Source: Lepisosteus oculatus (Eukaryota > Chordata > Actinopteri > Semionotiformes > Lepisosteidae). Taken from it: DNA of 64,000 nt. Where the stretch lies: assembly GCF_040954835.1 (NCBI RefSeq), contig NC_090711.1, positions 17,355,001 to 17,419,000 of the forward strand, read 5' to 3'. Position 1 is the stretch's first letter. Every line of letters starts with the position of its first letter. The translations under genes and the position numbers were made by a program. Below the pieces are notes generated by a model that saw only the letters and a list, made by a program, of their open reading frames with translations, was not told where the DNA came from and ran no database searches. This document shows, one piece after another, positions 50,801-61,020 of the stretch.

Positions 50801-53800
50801 CATTTGGTTACACCTCTGTTAGACAAAAACATTTTATCAATTGAAGCGTATGTAGCAATTAATCAGAGCTAGAATATTATTACACTTGTTCACTGAATAA
50901 CTGCAACACCTAAGGAATTAATACACGATGACATGGAAGACTTCAAAAGAATGACCGATACAGAATAATTAAATAATTATGTCACAGCTGTCATATATCA
51001 AGGAAGCAGCAGTTAAGATGATTGCATTTCAAAGAATAGTATCTGAAACACTGTATAAGTAGTTCTGTAGGGTATCAAGATATCAGGTGCAGATGGCTAT
51101 AGTTGAAACTTTGATAAAGGTCAGGGGTATTAACTAGCAGTAGAAATCAATAGCAGCCAGGGACAGATATAAGGAAACTGAGAACTGTCAGCAAGCAAGA
51201 TGATGGTGTTTAGCTGAATGGTTGACTGGGAGATTGCTAGTACAATGAACACTGGGATAGGATAAACAACACTGGGGTATACTGAGAATTAGAGTCCCCT
51301 TCCCCCTAATTTTCATTATCAACTCCGATAAACAGTCACTTTGACTTGAGGTTCCTCATTTTTTAAGATAAACTGTAGAAGTTTCATGGAAAAGCAGTGC
51401 ATTTCTAGCCAACTGCTGGACTATGGCTTTGGTTTACCTTTTCAATCTCATCCAGATAGCAGTCAATATAATCTCTGGGGCAGGATGGATTCCAGTCTTC
51501 TTTGTGAGCCTGGATCTCTGATTTCACAAATGAAATCACATTCTTCCAATTTGAAAAGATAGTGTGATGAGGCCCAGGAACTATCTTCATTATTGTAGGG
51601 AACACATTATACAGCTGCACAAGAGAGAACCATTATGACACTAACATTTATGCATCATAAATCACCATGTATTTTTTTTAATTGTGTTTCCATCTGATGT
51701 ATGTACCTACTTTTAATTGTGGTAAAAAGTTACAGCAATGTTTCCATGTTTCCCAGCATCTTCACATTTCTTAAGGTCTACTATGAATGTGATAGCTTTA
51801 TAAAATACACAGCTAATTTTAAATTCACAGCCTTGTGATGACAGATTAAATTATGATGATGGTCGTGGTATGCTGGATTGAACTGCACAGGTTTTCAAGG
51901 GAACTGATGTCTTAGGAACATTCTGTCCAGAGAAGTTTGTCTGTCTCTTGATCTTCAATTTAACAATTCAGGGTGTCCGTTATGTAGGCCTTTTTACATA
52001 CATAAAACACATTACTGAGAACACAAACCAGGGACAGTATCTAAACACTTCATTGGAAAGCCAAAGACTTTCATGGAAATGTTATTTGAATCTTCTCATA
52101 GTTATATCAAGGAAAAGAAAAACATGCTGTTTTCACCTGGGCCCACATGGTAACCTGCATTTTTAATGTTACATCAATCAAATGCAGCAGCTCCTGAAAG
52201 CGTCTGTCTGTGTACTCATACCGGTTTCCAAACACCACAGAGCAGATTATGTTAGATACAGCATTGTGAATGATGAACTGGAGATAAAAGGGCTTCCCTA
52301 AAATGGCACATAACAAATTATACATCAGTGTACAGTAATAGTACAAGCTGCAAAATACAGTAAAGTTTGACCACAGATATCCCTTTGCTGGTTTGAGATA
52401 AAGAATCAAAAGAAATGTTCCAAACAATAGGAGAGTCTTTTGGATTGTCTGTGGTGTTCAGTTTCTAGTAATTAATTAATCCAAGGATCTAATCCAGCTA
52501 TTTCTTGAATAATACAGAATATTAGATGCAAGATCACGAGGTAATAGTTTATTCTAGACTTACACAATGGCACAATCCTTTAGCCCTTCATTTAAATACT
52601 TAAAAGAAGTGTTTAACTATAAAAGCTTTATATATGGTACTGAAGTTATAGTGAAAGAAATATGGATATGAGTAGAAAAATGACACTGACGACATAGCTC
52701 ATTGGAGAAATAACAGCCCTGTGCAAAGTAACATGACAGTTCACCTTTGGTATAACATTACAAGACACTCACACAAGTCATGGACAATATCAGTTGAGTC
52801 AGAAACAGATACCTTGCTCATCCTCCATGGCCTCATTCAGGAACCTGCACTCCTCCACAATGGTATGACCCAGGCTCCTCTTGACCACACTGAAATTCCT
52901 TAAAGTCATTAGGGAAAATCTTCTCTGCTGCATCCATAAGTAACCATTGGATAATACCAACCCTGCATGTTGTACATTATAGATTTATAAATAGGGCCTG
53001 CACCAATGTAACGTTTGTGCCCAAAGAGATTAAAAAGCGATAATTTTAATTTCTTAGAAATGTACCTAATATCTTTCATAATCCAATGAAACATGCATTT
53101 GTTTAAGAAAATGAACGTACATATACAGTACACACAAATATATACAATACAACTGCTTTTTGAAAACTGAAAATGTATACCACTAGCACTTCATGATCAT
53201 GGTCCTAATAATACCCAAAATTGATAAAGTACTTTTTCCAAAATGAGACTTCTTCACACTCACAGTTAGAACACTACATTTTTTTCTTCTTTATACTTTT
53301 AAAAACATAATTAACCTCCACCTGCTCCTTTTTACAAGCAAAAGGCTCAACAAAGTAGAGTATATTCTTAACCACAGTATTATAGTGGCTAATTGAGGGC
53401 AACAGAATTAGTGTCAGAATTAGATACTGCAACTTTGCGATTTCTACCATGGAATCTTTAATGAGTGTATAGTAAAGACCTTAGTGTATAGCTTTAGTAA
53501 AAGAATGGTCCCTGTCAACACATGAAGGGAGGTTGTAAATACCTTGTACAAAGTTGTGCTACTTACAAGTCATACAAGTCACCCAACACCAGTTCTATCT
53601 GCTACATTGAGCCACTGATTTTCTTCATCTATGTATAGCTTTTTAAATCAGATCAGGTTTGAGATGGAATGCTTATGAGCAAGATGCACATGTTCCTTAT
53701 TTAAATCATTTACTGTAAATACCTTGATTTTTGGTGAGCTCATCACCCATTGCAAATGGTGGACGGTCTGTCAGACTGCCTCCTTCATGAACCAAAACCT

Positions 53801-53880
53801 TTTACCAGTTTATAGCCGTTTACAATAACAAAGCATGTTCCCAAACGGATGGTAAATACATCTCCATATTTTTCTGCAAG
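47869..53880 (-). pseudogene. CYP2J-like pseudogene: exons 2-9, no exon 1, two frameshifts
   Basis: Inverted copy of the gene at 14231-29914. Exons (transcription order): 53723-53880, 52813-52962, 52137-52297, 51438-51614, 49927-50068, 49098-49285, 48197-48338 and 47869-48046. All splice borders are kept and exons 3-8 remain open at canonical lengths. Exon 2 is 158 instead of 160 bp (2-bp loss in the KLVKEVLV stretch). Exon 9 is 178 instead of 176 bp (2-bp gain after the haem loop). Exon 1 is absent because homology stops in intron 1 at 56053. Substitutions include Arg to Cys in exon 2 (GTR to GTC), Asp-Pro to Tyr-Leu at the start of exon 4, and His to Pro directly before the K-helix Glu. The haem loop with its Cys is intact. 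Confidence 0.92.
50269..50745. other. Intron 5 segment present only in the right arm
   Basis: Left-arm 20920-20930 joins directly what is about 450 bp apart here. The segment includes an antisense copy of the CTGTAAAGCGCTTTGAGAAG-tail repeat (50695-50745). Either a deletion in the left arm or an insertion here. No gene seen. Confidence 0.45.
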
Positions 53881-53941
53881 CTGAATGGAAAAGCAATTTT
53901 AAATCAAGGGGGATATCATTCATATGATATCTCATATGACA

Positions 53942-54061
53942 CAGCTGAAGAAGGCTCCATGGCCGAAACGTTGTGTTTTTTCTCTCTTCTTTTTTTCAGC
54001 ATGGAATAAACCTATTACTTGTTCCTTTGCAGCCTACGCATGCTGACGCAGCTACCCACCT
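53942..54061 (+). mobile_element. PLE terminal insertion, right arm only
   Basis: A 120-bp PLE end (AGCTGAAGAAGGCTCCATGG to GCTACCCACCTGA) in pseudogene intron 1. ATCATTCATATG occurs on both sides as a target duplication, with a short scrambled stretch at 53930-53941. The left arm has the empty site at 16636-16650. Confidence 0.8.
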
Positions 54062-55003
54062 GAATCATTCATATGTCATATAACCTCAATAATTGAAAAA
54101 TGGTTGAACTTTAGAGCTTATAAGCTGATTTTCTATATTGAAAAGTGGAAATATAGTATTGCATTGTATAACTTTTGCGTGTGAAGTACATTAAATATTC
54201 AATTTAAATGTTCTAACAGTTAAAAGAAAAGGTGCTTTTTATAGTACCATATTTGAGGAGAACTGTAAATGCTTTTAGCTCAGCTGAAAAGTTGTGAAAT
54301 ACTAGAATATAATATGATAAATGATTGTTCACTAAGAAAAACAACACCTAAAAACTAAGTGTACTGAAAGGATTGTCAAGTGTTCAGTCAAAATTTGGCT
54401 TAACTGTCTTGGTGAGAGCTAAGATCATAGGAAGAGGATTAGGACCCCCATGCAGAGTTGTGAATATTTGGTGATGGTTTGATTAGAGAGTAGAGTCTAT
54501 TTTAACACACTATAACTGCCAATCATTTTGACTTTTTCTGACCACTCTACTGGTGTTGTTACCGGAAAATCAGAAAAAAATACAAAAATTGTAAAAATTG
54601 TTACCAGAAAAAGTGCAATGTATTGTGGGAACATAGTTCTATGGGGAGGCAAGTTTGAAACCTCAAAATTCCCTTTTCTTTTTTATTACTTAAGCTGCAC
54701 ACATAAAATAAGATATCTATTTCTCTTGCTAACTCATGATTTTAGAGAATGGAACTAATCATACAGGCGCAAAATCTTAACTCTTTAGTCTACACCCCAG
54801 TCGGTCAATCTTTGAAGACCTGACATGTCTTCAGATAAGTAAAACAAACTTAAATTTTGTTAGTGGAACAGTATCATGCCTAAAACATTTTTCCTCAGAC
54901 AACTGCTTTATCTGGAGAAAAAAACAAATTACTCCTTTTGGAACTGATTCAATCCAAGAATTAGTTGTAAATCGGCAGTAAGCATGTCAAATATTTTGTT
55001 GCA

Positions 55004-55088
55004 AAGGAACAAGTAATAAGTTTATTCCATGCTGAAAAAAAGAAGAAAGAAAACACGTTTCGGCCGTGGAGCCTTCTTCAGGTGTGTC
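55004..55088 (-). mobile_element. PLE terminal fragment, palindrome partner of 15636-15722
   Basis: Inverted match including the GGCCGAAACGTG variant shared by both copies. This places it before the duplication. Confidence 0.7.
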
Positions 55089-55360
55089 ATAAAATATTTT
55101 GTTGACAGGCCAAAGAAGTACATTGGATTTATTTTCTTTAAATAAAACAATTAACAAAGGGTGTTAAATGAGAGGAAGTTATTTTCTCCTGAGTGATTCA
55201 GCCTTTATCTTTTACCTACATTTTATGTTGATAGATATCTAAACATCTCACATGACAGGCTGCACCCAGCTTAACCTCAAGGTAACACAATTCTGAGGAT
55301 CTACAATGACACAGAATGGTGTTTATGCTACATGGACTATTATTAACCTCTTCCTTCCAC

Positions 55361-55722
55361 AGCAGTTTAAGATTCTCAAACATCTGCTAATGAAAAAAGA
55401 CCCTTGATTAGAGCTATACTCATTTTCCAGTGTTTTCTCCAAGACATGTGCTGACATGGTGGCACAGCTCGGCTTGCTTTTCAGTAAGCAAAAGCAAAAA
55501 TGTTCAAAAGGGTCTGCAAGCAGCGTGCAGTCTTTGGCAATGGGTTCATTTTTTCTTCCTACTGAATGAACAACAAAAAGAAAGATGTTCTTACATTCAG
55601 ACACTTCACATTCACTAATTCAATAATAATAATTCACTAGGAACAAAAACATCAAAGAATTAAGCATATTGAAAGATTTACAGTACAAAGTGTTTCAGTC
55701 ACAGTAAATCCTTCCAGCTATA
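55361..55722 (-). other. Right-arm-specific ~360-bp insertion with an open frame
   Basis: Absent from the left arm (site near 15362). The GGAAGGA string occurs at both edges, resembling a target duplication. A minus-strand frame spans 55604-55323 (93 codons, starting MSECKNIFLF), but its last codons are flanking sequence and I recognise no family. Confidence 0.4.
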
Positions 55723-56049
55723 TTACTGTAACTGAGAAGGTGCTGCACTGACCATGAAGCAGCAGCAACCTGGAGCTACAGTACCTGCTCGAATGTAGGT
55801 AAAGCGAAAGTGGATCAGGGGCCAAGGAGATGACATCAGGAACAGCAGGGGAGGAGAGGAATGAACACAGGGCTGAAGTGGACACCAAGGATAGAGACAC
55901 AAACAAGACAGGGTTGGAAAAGAGAGGAACTTAGACAGCAAAGGAGCAGATGGAGCACATGCAGGTACAGGCAGAAGGTGAAGAGCTGGAGATTCCTGGC
56001 CGAGACAAAAAACCCAACAACTATTCACTTGGATCAGCAAACAGGAATA

Positions 56050-56110
56050 TCCACTCGACCTCAGGGTTATAAGTCAGTCACTTAAGCGATCACGCCACCG
56101 AGGCAGTCAT
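56050..56110 (-). other. Truncated tRNA-like module
   Basis: The minus strand reads GGTGGCGTGATCGCTTAAG, an anticodon-like loop CTTATAA and CCCTGAGGTCGAG, then joins CYP2 intron 1 sequence before box B is complete. Confidence 0.4.
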
Positions 56111-56757
56111 GTGACAAGCACATCTCAATGGAAAGTCTTATACTACTGTTTGTGCTACAGTACATGAATGTAGTTCTACTGTAGTTCTACTGTTATTAAT
56201 GTATATAGTTAATTCCCTATTAATCAAAATTTGAAAGTATGCTTCTGTTTACTCCGATATCGAGCGTATTTGCAGAAAAGCTTAAAACTACCACTTTTCT
56301 CACAAAGTACTGTATACTGTATAAACATCTAGTACAGTAACATGGTCAGAAGGAGCAAGGAGCACGTAAAAACATTTCCGAAATAACCACATGTAAGACT
56401 TTGATGCTTAAAATGTTTAGGAAGAAATGGAATACTGGTGTGTATTTTTCTTTAAAATACCAAGACCAGCAAAATTCAGCTTACATAATATGTTTATGTT
56501 CCTAAATTAATATCGTTTATGACCTTCAGATGCGTTATGCTCCTAGTTTTTTTATGCTCAGCTACTAAAATTTACCTTTAGTTGTAAAATTCCATATAAA
56601 TATTCAGTTCTAAGCAGATTAAAATGTGCACAGCAAAGACACTAAATGATTAAATCTTTCTACGACCGACCAACGCACCACGAGTGCCCCTGTCGGTCAT
56701 TTTGGCGCGGTATGATCCGCTATGACGTAATGATTTGCCCACGGTACGGTTTTGTAC
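56050..56757. mobile_element. Truncated TIR-transposon copy at the outer palindrome breakpoint
   Basis: 56215-56240 and 56400-56700 match 18565-18900 of the complete element ('ttccctattaatcaaa', 'ctttctacgac', 'gagtgcccctgtcggtca'). Both termini are missing. Its left part is a tRNA-like segment (56050-56110) cut by the palindrome junction. Confidence 0.6.
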
Positions 56758-57049
56758 AAACACAGGGAAAACATACAAAATCTACACAGATAGCACCCTG
56801 GGAGTTGACACCAGAGCACTGTCAGAAAGCAATGCTGACCACTGTGCCAACCTGTATGAAGTATGTTGATGTAAAAATGACAACTCTATGAAAACTGTGA
56901 TATAACATCTATAATATATTCTTGCATTCTTATCCAGCACTTTTATTACATTGGTGCATCTATGTAAATGTCTAGATTGTCTGCTTGTAAAATTATAATA
57001 TAGAAACACCACCTACTTAATGGAGTTTATAACAAAAGTTCCGGCAAGA

Positions 57050-57300
57050 TGACAACAACCAAGCTCAATCAGACTCAGCTGTCAGTAATTAGCAATCGCT
57101 CCTGACAATCCATTCCTCTTCCAAACGCTATAAATACCTATGAGATCCTAGTCCCTCTCACCCTTTTACATCCCACCTCCCCCTCTGCAGCTACCTCTTC
57201 GTCACCTTGCAGGGGGGTCCTGGTCTCCTTGTCCTCTGGCCGGGAGGCCAGCCCTCAGCCGAGTGGGTTAAGCCACATTTTCGCTCCAAGACGCTTTCAT
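57050..57300 (+). repeat. Dispersed repeat
   Basis: The most complete copy of the family at 28740: 'tcaatcagactcagctgtca', 'ctctgcagctacctcttcg', 'gggaggccagccctcagccg'. Its coding frames are shadows. Confidence 0.5.
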
Positions 57301-57563
57301 CTTGGGCATTCTCATTCCTCGTGAACAGCCCAAAGTTTGTAGGTCTTTCACTTTCAAACTCATTCAAAACACAATCCAGCATTTACTAGTGCACAACCAG
57401 TGCAGCAAGACAGAAACTGTAACCCATAAAAAAAATTGTTGTAGAAAGTGTTGTCACTTAGATATGCATCTGCACATTGTATAAATGAGTAACTGCAATA
57501 CCATGAGGTTCTGCAGGTGTACACACCTATTGTTTTATGTGGAAATTACGTCAATCCTTTGTT

Positions 57564-57571
57564 TATAAAAG
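57564..57571 (+). promoter_or_regulatory. TATA box of the VWA7-like gene
   Basis: TATAAAAG. Initiation about 30 bp later (near 57595) would give a short non-coding exon ending at a GTAATG donor at 57662 and a 109-bp intron to the acceptor at 57770. Inferred. Confidence 0.45.
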
Positions 57572-57770
57572 CAAGTATAGGTGAAAGTAAAGGTTATTCT
57601 TGTTTTGCCTTCCCACCTGCTGATTGAGAAGAGAAGACTTTAGTCCAAAGTCAGACGACAAGTAATGTATTTAATGTCTTGTTATTTAAATTCTATACTG
57701 TAACTATTGTTAAGGTCTGACATAAATGATGTTGAAATTAAGCGTTACACTTTTTTTTGTCTCTTTGCAG

Positions 57771-57983
57771 GTACAGCTCTGGAAAAGTGTGATGGCTTCA
57801 GCTTTGGGCTGGACTCTAGCAGCATTTTTGCTCACAGAAACTCTGGCCTTCTTTCCTGTTCCAGTCCCATTTGTAGTCAAATCAACAACTCATGCAGACA
57901 TCACCCGTAGAGCCATCCTGCGCAAGACAGCTGAGGTCTGCAGGGACCTGGCCCAGGCACAAGGCAGAGACTTCATCCTGATG
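57771..57983 (+). CDS. vwa7-like: VWA7-like gene, first coding exon (signal peptide and N-terminus)
   Basis: Acceptor CTCTTTGCAG at 57761-57770, ATG at 57792 and donor ATG|GTGAGG at 57983/57984: 64 codons ending in phase 0. Residues 1-19 form a signal peptide (MASALGWTLAAFLLTETLA). They are followed by FFPVPVPF and by THADITRRAILRKTAEVCRD. The 'signal peptide + FFP, then a Thr-His-x-x-(I/L)-T repeat start' layout matches the beginning of von Willebrand factor A domain-containing protein 7, a secreted or surface protein. The earlier in-frame ATG at 57726 is in the intron. I find no later exon before 64,000, so the gene either has a long first intron or is a fragment. Family call moderate, exon call good. 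Confidence 0.6.
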
Positions 57984-58134
57984 GTGAGGACACACATTGT
58001 TTTGTTTCTGATATATATGATCATCAAGTTCCTTAAAATTGTTGGCACACTTTAAAGCAGATACTGTATAACATTGGAAAATCTAACTTATATTGTAAGT
58101 GTTTTCATAAGTTGAACATTGTTTCTCTAAATAC

Positions 58135-58485
58135 TTCCATCCATCCTTTCTTTTATTTTTAACACGCAATTTAGGGCGCAGGGGAGCCTGAGCCTATCCC
58201 CGCAAGCAATGGGTGCAAGGCAAGACACTCCCTGGACAAGACAGTTCATCACAGGGCAGACACACAGATGCACACTCACACCAGGGCCAATTTTCCTAGA
58301 AGCCTATTAACCTATCAATATGTTTCTGACAGTGGGAGGAAACTGGAGCACCTGGCAAAAACCCACAAGATCATGGAGAGAACATATAAACTCCCTGCAG
58401 ATAGCTAACAAAGTCTAGAATTCTAACCAGGGCTTCAGCGCTGCCAGACAGAAATGCAACCCACAGTGCCACTGTGCTGCCCTTC
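58135..58485 (-). repeat. tRNA-derived SINE (CCATCCAT-type)
   Basis: Second copy of the 11721-12066 family: 'ccatccatcc', 'cacaccagggccaattttc', 'gtgggaggaaactggagcac', and a tRNA-like head at the right end (GGGCAGCACAGTGGCACTG on the minus strand). Confidence 0.65.
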
Positions 58486-58996
58486 TCAGAACACTTTTAC
58501 GATCTAATTTACACAACCTGTGAAAATTAGAAACAGTATGTTCGGTGATGATTATTAAGATGCATGTACTGTATGTTGCATAAAAAAATCAACACAGATT
58601 TAGTGTGTACCTTAGTAAGTAGGTAAACTATAAAATTTAAATAACCAAACACTATTCAGGAAATGTTAAATGTTAAATGTTCACATGGCTTCTTTGTTAC
58701 TGGCATGGTGGGCTTTCAGAATAAAAGAAAAAGTACTCAGAATACATAGACTATAATTTGCAAATATGTTATGTATCTGTGAGTATTTGTGCCTAAACTA
58801 TTAAAAATCTTGTGACCTGGATATCATAGTGACAAACAGATCTCAGCCCCTTCTAAATCTGAGACAAATTCAGTAGAAGAAAGATAAAAAAACTTTCTCA
58901 TAATAGAGCCTGTTTAGTTTTTATGGCAAATGGGAACAGAAATTTAAATCTGAAATGGGCATCCACATGTTAGTGAATGATTTGAAAATATGTCAA

Positions 58997-59150
58997 GGTT
59001 TATTCCATGCTAAAAACAGTTTTGGCTGTGGAGCCTTCTTCAGCTGTGGCCTTCATCACACCCGAAGAAGGCTCCACAGCCAAAACGTTGTGAAATAAAC
59101 CTTACTTGTTCCTTTGCAGCCTATGCCTGCAGATGCAGCTACTGTACGCA
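58997..59150. mobile_element. Two PLE termini in opposite orientation
   Basis: A minus-strand terminus (about 58997-59045) faces a plus-strand one (about 59063-59150) across ~18 bp. Both carry GAAGAAGGCTCCACAGCC and the variant CCAAAAC in place of CCGAAAC. Together they can form a hairpin. Confidence 0.65.
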
Positions 59151-59164
59151 CTTGAACTTATTCA

Positions 59165-59470
59165 AATATGTGAATAAGAACATAAGGTTACATTTGGCAC
59201 ATCTAGTAGTAGTTAATTGATCCAAGAATCTTATCCAGTCAAAGTACCAGCTTCAAAAAGTGATGAAAGTATTAGCTTCAACTAAGTTACTGGGTAGGTT
59301 TACTTTTCCCATTCTCATTTTTTCCATGTAGTTTTCACTTGTTTTCTCTCATTCGGGTTTCACTGATCATCTTGAAAAAGTCCTCTGTGTTGACTTTGTT
59401 AATGTCTTTCAGCATTTTAAATACTTATATAAAGTCTCCTTGCAGTCCTCAAGACTAAAAAAAGGTTCAC
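59165..59470 (-). repeat. Dispersed repeat, antisense copy of the 29985 family
   Basis: 'gaaaaagtcctctgtgttga' and 'agaatcttatccagtcaaag' correspond to the inverse of 29985-30290. Degenerate. Confidence 0.4.
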
Positions 59471-59789
59471 CTTCTCATTCTGTAAGTTAAGAACATTTCT
59501 TTAAGTCCTGGAATAAGTATATGTAGCCTCTTCTAGCTCAGTGCTCAGGAATTTGTATTTATAGGTAATTTTTACTACCTGCATGCCAATGCATTCCCGC
59601 ACGTGTCTATATTAAATATCATCTGTCAGCTGTTTGCCCCATCTAAACCTTTCGGAATTTTATTTCCTGCTTCTCTAGTATTACTTAATTCTATTAATGT
59701 GATATCATCCACAAACTTGACCTGTTTACCAAATATAACAGAATCAAGATCTTTCATATACAGTATATAAGAAAGAACACTGTCATGAT

Positions 59790-59995
59790 CATCATCCCTA
59801 CTCTAGAGGGTGCTCCGACCCTTTCGTGTTTAAGTGTCATTATCCCGTACACCCGTCCCTGGATTCGCAGATATTATTTAAACCCCGTGCTCTGAAAGCT
59901 CAAGGCTCTGGACTGGAAGACGGACGCCCTCACCTAGCATCAAGTCGCCCTACGTCCGCGGCTGGCTGATGGCCAGTTAATTTACAGTTCTTCCT
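59790..59995. other. GC-rich unassigned block
   Basis: Distinctly GC-richer than its surroundings ('ctagagggtgctccgaccc', 'acgtccgcggctggctgatg'). No open frame of note. It could be an LTR or other repeat remnant. Confidence 0.3.
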
Positions 59996-60371
59996 GCAAC
60001 AATCTGGCCCTCAAAATTCTCTTTATCAGCAATTTAAATGTCGTTTATGCTAATACTTCAAATTGTAAACTGCTATATAGCAAATTTGGAAAAGGTTTAC
60101 CAAAATTATCTTCACCTGTCTTGATTGTTGATTGTTCTTCATGCAGTTGTCTCATACCAAACAGTAAAATGTAATTTTCATGACTTTGTTTCCAATGGTG
60201 TCACAACCTTCCTTTTCTTAAAATTCCTATGTCCTTCTTACGTTCATACTTCAATTATATATTTGAAATGTTTTGGCTTTCTTTGTACCATGTAAAACAT
60301 TGTTTTCTTGTTTGCACATAATTTATGCAGCACAGCTAGGGTACAGGAATGGATTCTGTCAGTAGCGTGCA

Positions 60372-61020
60372 GTACAAATGCAGCCACTCAGAATACATGT
60401 CAGTTACGAGTACCATATTGATTGTACTGCAGTGCAGTACATTCTGTGATTCACTGGCCAAAGACGATTGATAGGTGGCACTTATGGTGCATTAGATGTT
60501 AGTGAAACTATTGTTGCATTTTCATCTCTGTACTGTGCATGTTTACATCTGCTTAATATGGAATATCAATATGGTACTTTAGAACTGAAGGAAACTTTTG
60601 TTAGCTGAACATAAAAATAACCAGAGCATAACGTCTCTGAATGTCACAAACTATATTAATTTAGGAATATAAATATATTATGTATACTGTGTATGCATGG
60701 TAGTGGTAGCTTAAATAAAATGTACACAACCATATTTCACTTTCTTCATAAAAATTTTATGCATCAAAGTCTTTAACTCAGTAACTTACTGTGGTTGTTT
60801 AAGAAAAGTTTTGATGTCCTTGTTCTTACTGTATTAAGTTTATATATAAAAAAAACTATAACGTTTTAAACTTTTCTATGAACACTTGCTGTCGTTACTG
60901 CAGTAAAAATGTGTACTTTTCAGAATCCGCTTAATAGGGAATATAATATGGAATCTCATAACTAAAGAAATTAATAACGATATTAATTTAAGGATCTTAA
61001 TATATTTATATGGCTAATAG
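60372..61020. mobile_element. Degenerate TIR-transposon copy (CAGATGCAGCC family)
   Basis: Opens with the damaged terminus ACAAATGCAGCCACTCAGAA. 60500-60780 is the inverse of the subterminal part seen at 56400-56650. The far end is not identified. Confidence 0.5.

Larger units (their letters stand above)
15026..56053. repeat. Large imperfect palindrome (inverted duplication) with two CYP2 copies
   Basis: Left-arm segments reappear in reverse order and orientation in the right arm. Examples: intron 1 15026-15360 with 55723-56053; exons 2-9 with 53880-47869; 30690-31003 with 46790-47100; 31640-32185 with 45885-46445; 38480-39358 with 45005-45865; 39300-39600 with 41700-42005. Exons match almost base for base. 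The axis is near 40,650. Arms differ in length because of the LINE (21660-28275), the TIR element (17924-18992) and 32190-38475 in the left arm, and 42010-45005 and smaller insertions in the right arm. Confidence 0.93.

Noticed and set aside
47869-53880. Right-arm CYP2 copy as a second working gene
   Set aside because: There is no exon 1 in the window, and exon lengths 158 and 178 bp show frameshifts in exons 2 and 9.
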